Of a stretch of DNA of 64,000 nt, positions 62,129 through 64,000 are shown in pieces. Position numbers and translations under genes: made by a program. Source of the DNA: Diplocloster agilis (GTDB lineage: Bacteria > Bacillota > Clostridia > Lachnospirales > Lachnospiraceae); NCBI RefSeq assembly GCF_019042275.1, contig NZ_JAHQCW010000007.1, positions 110,626 to 174,625 of the forward strand, written 5' to 3'. Each line of letters opens with the position of its first letter. The stretch's first letter is position 1. The notes beneath the pieces were generated by a model that was not told where the DNA came from, ran no database searches, and was given only the letters and a program-made list of their open reading frames with translations.

Positions 62129-63754
62129 ATGGAAAGTTTAATGATTGCAGATGACAATTACGATGTGGTATATGGTATGGAAACAAATATCGACTGGAAT
62201 CAATATGAAATCACCCTATTACCTTATGCATTAAACGGCAGAGACGCTCTGGATAAAATTATAGTTAATACGCCCGATATCTTAATCATAGATATCCGTA
62301 TGCCTGAACTTGGCGGACTCGACGTATTAAAATACATAACCGAACACGGTTATAAAACGAAGACCATTATTTGCAGCGGATACGATGATTTTGAATATGC
62401 GCAGGAAGCTTTAAAATACAGGGTAACAGAGTATCTTTTAAAGCCGGTACCATGGCAGGATATTTTGGCATCCGTACTCAAGCTCCAGAAACAGATCCGT
62501 AAGGAATGCCTCCAAAATCAAAAATATAAGCAAATGCAAAAACAGGTTGAAAAAAATATGCCCTATCTCAGAGAGCGTTACCTGAGCAAATTAGTATGTG
62601 AGGAAGGGATTAATTCCTTTGACCTGGAGTCCTTCCAATTTTTTGGACTTCATGTTACAGGAAACCACTCCACAATCTTAGTGGTTCAACTCGATGATTA
62701 TCTGGGATTTGAGCAATTACATTCGCGCCTGGAAATTGAGAGTATTTTTATGTCCCTTTCAACAATTGTATCACGGACTTTCCTTAACTATTTTGTTTGC
62801 GATGTATTTATATATATGGATCAGATTATTGTTTGTTTGGAATTATCAAAAGACCGGACTGACAACGATCTGATCCATGTATGCAGAAAAATCCAGGAAG
62901 AAATTCTAACTGAGTTTCAATTCACAGTATCCGTTGGCATCGGCACAGAATGTAAATCCATGGAAGATTGGTATTCTTCTTATCGGCATGCGCGAGCTAA
63001 ATTAGAGCAAATCTTTTATGTGGGACCTAATACCATCTGTATAGACATGCCCGCGACAGATAGTGTCCAGGAAAAATATATATATCCCCAAAAAATAGAT
63101 CAACTTCTGGTAACTGCAATCAAACTGTCAGATAAAACACAATGCGGATTACTGCTTGATCAATTTTTCGAAAGCTTTTCAGGCGCGAAAAAGAAGGTTG
63201 TATTCTCCTTTTGTACGGGATTGGTACACACACTCTATCTGGCGTGTCTGGAATATGGCTGGGAGTCTCACGAAATTTTGGTCTCCAATAACGAATTTTT
63301 ATATTTGATTGAAAATTATTCATCTGTCCAAGCATTAAAAAATCATATTTGCAAAATCGTGTATCACCTTTGTAACATCAGCTTAAAAGGGAAGTCGCCA
63401 TCAACAATAATTAATGCGGCCGTTTCGTATATCAATCATAACTATCAGAATCAGATTACGCTTACTTCGGTAGCCGAATACATTCATATGTCGCCAAATT
63501 ACTTCAGTGTACAGTTCAAACAAACCATGGGAATAAATTTCATTGATTATTTACAAAAGATAAGAATTGATGAGGCTTGCCGCCTTTTATCGGAAACAAA
63601 CGAACCAATATGTACCATTGCCACAAAGGTGGGGTTTTTAGACGGCAGGTATTTTAGCCAATTATTCAGAAAACTTACCCTGAGAACCCCATCCGAATAT
63701 CGAAACCAGCAGCCGGGTATACATTCCATCAGGGCTATTCCTACAGAAAAATAA
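62129..63754 (+). CDS. Response regulator, YesN-like, AraC-type output (second locus)
   Basis: A 541-residue regulator. Receiver domain 1-125 with D55 (LIIDIRMPELG) and a Lys in YLLKPVPWQD. The middle region is about 300 residues. The C-terminal AraC double HTH occupies about 430-530 (TLTSVAEYIHMSPNYFSVQF, IATKVGFLDGRYFSQLFRKL). Partner of the kinase directly upstream; an AAGGAAAAGAG ribosome site is present. It probably activates the divergent binding-protein operon. The AT-rich block ends with this gene. Confidence 0.9.
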   Translation: MESLMIADDNYDVVYGMETNIDWNQYEITLLPYALNGRDALDKIIVNTPDILIIDIRMPELGGLDVLKYITEHGYKTKTIICSGYDDFEYAQEALKYRVTEYLLKPVPWQDILASVLKLQKQIRKECLQNQKYKQMQKQVEKNMPYLRERYLSKLVCEEGINSFDLESFQFFGLHVTGNHSTILVVQLDDYLGFEQLHSRLEIESIFMSLSTIVSRTFLNYFVCDVFIYMDQIIVCLELSKDRTDNDLIHVCRKIQEEILTEFQFTVSVGIGTECKSMEDWYSSYRHARAKLEQIFYVGPNTICIDMPATDSVQEKYIYPQKIDQLLVTAIKLSDKTQCGLLLDQFFESFSGAKKKVVFSFCTGLVHTLYLACLEYGWESHEILVSNNEFLYLIENYSSVQALKNHICKIVYHLCNISLKGKSPSTIINAAVSYINHNYQNQITLTSVAEYIHMSPNYFSVQFKQTMGINFIDYLQKIRIDEACRLLSETNEPICTIATKVGFLDGRYFSQLFRKLTLRTPSEYRNQQPGIHSIRAIPTEK

Positions 63755-64000
63755 GACCGGTATCCGAGTGGATTCTTCCTCGGATTTGGGTATGCCCGCT
63801 GCTTAAGGCTGGGACAGAGACGGTATCCGGGGAGACTCCCGGCCGACGGGGTCTTTTTGTCTCCTCGGAAACGCATAGGGCGGCTGTGCAGCGCTTAGGG
63901 AAATCGAAAAGCCGGGTTCAGGATGCCCGGCGGACTTCACGTCCGACGGGCAAGAGCCTCTGAACCGGGAACACATCACGTGTTCCTGGTGAATAGGCTC
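63755..64000. other. GC-rich structured spacer at right edge
   Basis: No ORF recognised. It contains hairpins ATCCGAG/CTCGGAT (63766-63791 region), a terminator-like stem AGACTCCC/GGGGTCT followed by TTTTT (near 63832-63860), GCCCGGCGGAC..GTCCGACGGGC (63925-63952), and a large hairpin GAGCCT...AGGCTC (63954-64000) with inner GGGAACAC/GTGTTCC. GGTTCAG near 63914 can also pair with CTGAACC near 63960. The stems look like a leader or structured RNA cut by the window end. Confidence 0.45.

Noticed and set aside
63755..64000. Right-edge stems considered as tRNA, RNase P RNA, tmRNA or group II intron
   Set aside because: None of the conserved motifs of these RNAs is present.

Overview
The window looks like chromosome from a low-to-mid GC anaerobic Clostridia member, most likely Lachnospiraceae. 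The evidence is strong GGAGG ribosome binding sites ahead of almost every gene, YesM/YesN-type two-component systems beside sugar ABC importers that lack their own ATPase, PF06541-type membrane proteins, a QueT-type preQ1-regulated transporter, and several GPH, ROK and BadF/NagK-type sugar genes. The genus cannot be fixed by eye. No rRNA, tRNA, CRISPR array, transposase or phage structural gene is visible.

Layout. (1) 1-6241: a type II Wadjet-like operon jetA-jetB-jetC on the minus strand, with jetC running off the left edge. It lies 27 bp behind ptsI (PTS Enzyme I), so the defence genes may be co-transcribed with a sugar-signalling protein. (2) 7931-9700: a PF06541 membrane protein, a 52-residue ORF that ends inside a perfect 34-bp inverted repeat, and the first of two copies of a small toxin-like element. 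(3) 9714-14775: a minus-strand amino-sugar type operon (ROK regulator, BadF/NagK-like kinase, GPH symporter, PIG-L deacetylase, YdcF) behind a good promoter and a 19-bp palindromic operator. (4) 15005-15372: the second toxin-like element. Both copies encode near-identical 32-residue single-membrane-span peptides and carry matched convergent promoters, which fits a type I toxin-antitoxin pair. (5) 15563-24048: preQ1-riboswitch-controlled queT, an M29 aminopeptidase, a methyltransferase overlapping a large exported protein with a degenerate C39-like tail, an HTH-membrane regulator, a flavin reductase and a formate/nitrite channel. (6) 24074-35726: a full phosphonate module: PhnF regulator, phnGHIJK-M-L, a PHP-type cyclic phosphodiesterase standing in for PhnP, and a 2-aminoethylphosphonate-type ABC importer. 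(7) 35929-63754: a large glycan-use region with two parallel loci. Each pairs a histidine kinase and a YesN-like response regulator with ABC importer genes, intracellular glycosidase-like enzymes and a 600-residue phosphomannose-isomerase-like protein.

How the genes work together. In the glycan region the recognisable enzymes lack signal peptides while the binding proteins are lipoproteins. The picture is import of oligosaccharides followed by cytoplasmic breakdown, probably of mannose-containing glycans. The split importer of the first locus (permeases at 41.7-43.4 kb, binding protein at 48.9-50.3 kb) is tied together by matching 21-bp-spaced direct repeats at the same distance from both starts. 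The second locus from about 55.5 to 63.75 kb looks more AT-rich than its surroundings and may have been acquired separately. The C-P lyase module would deliver phosphate and ribose 5-phosphate from phosphonates without PhnN, PhnO or PhnP.
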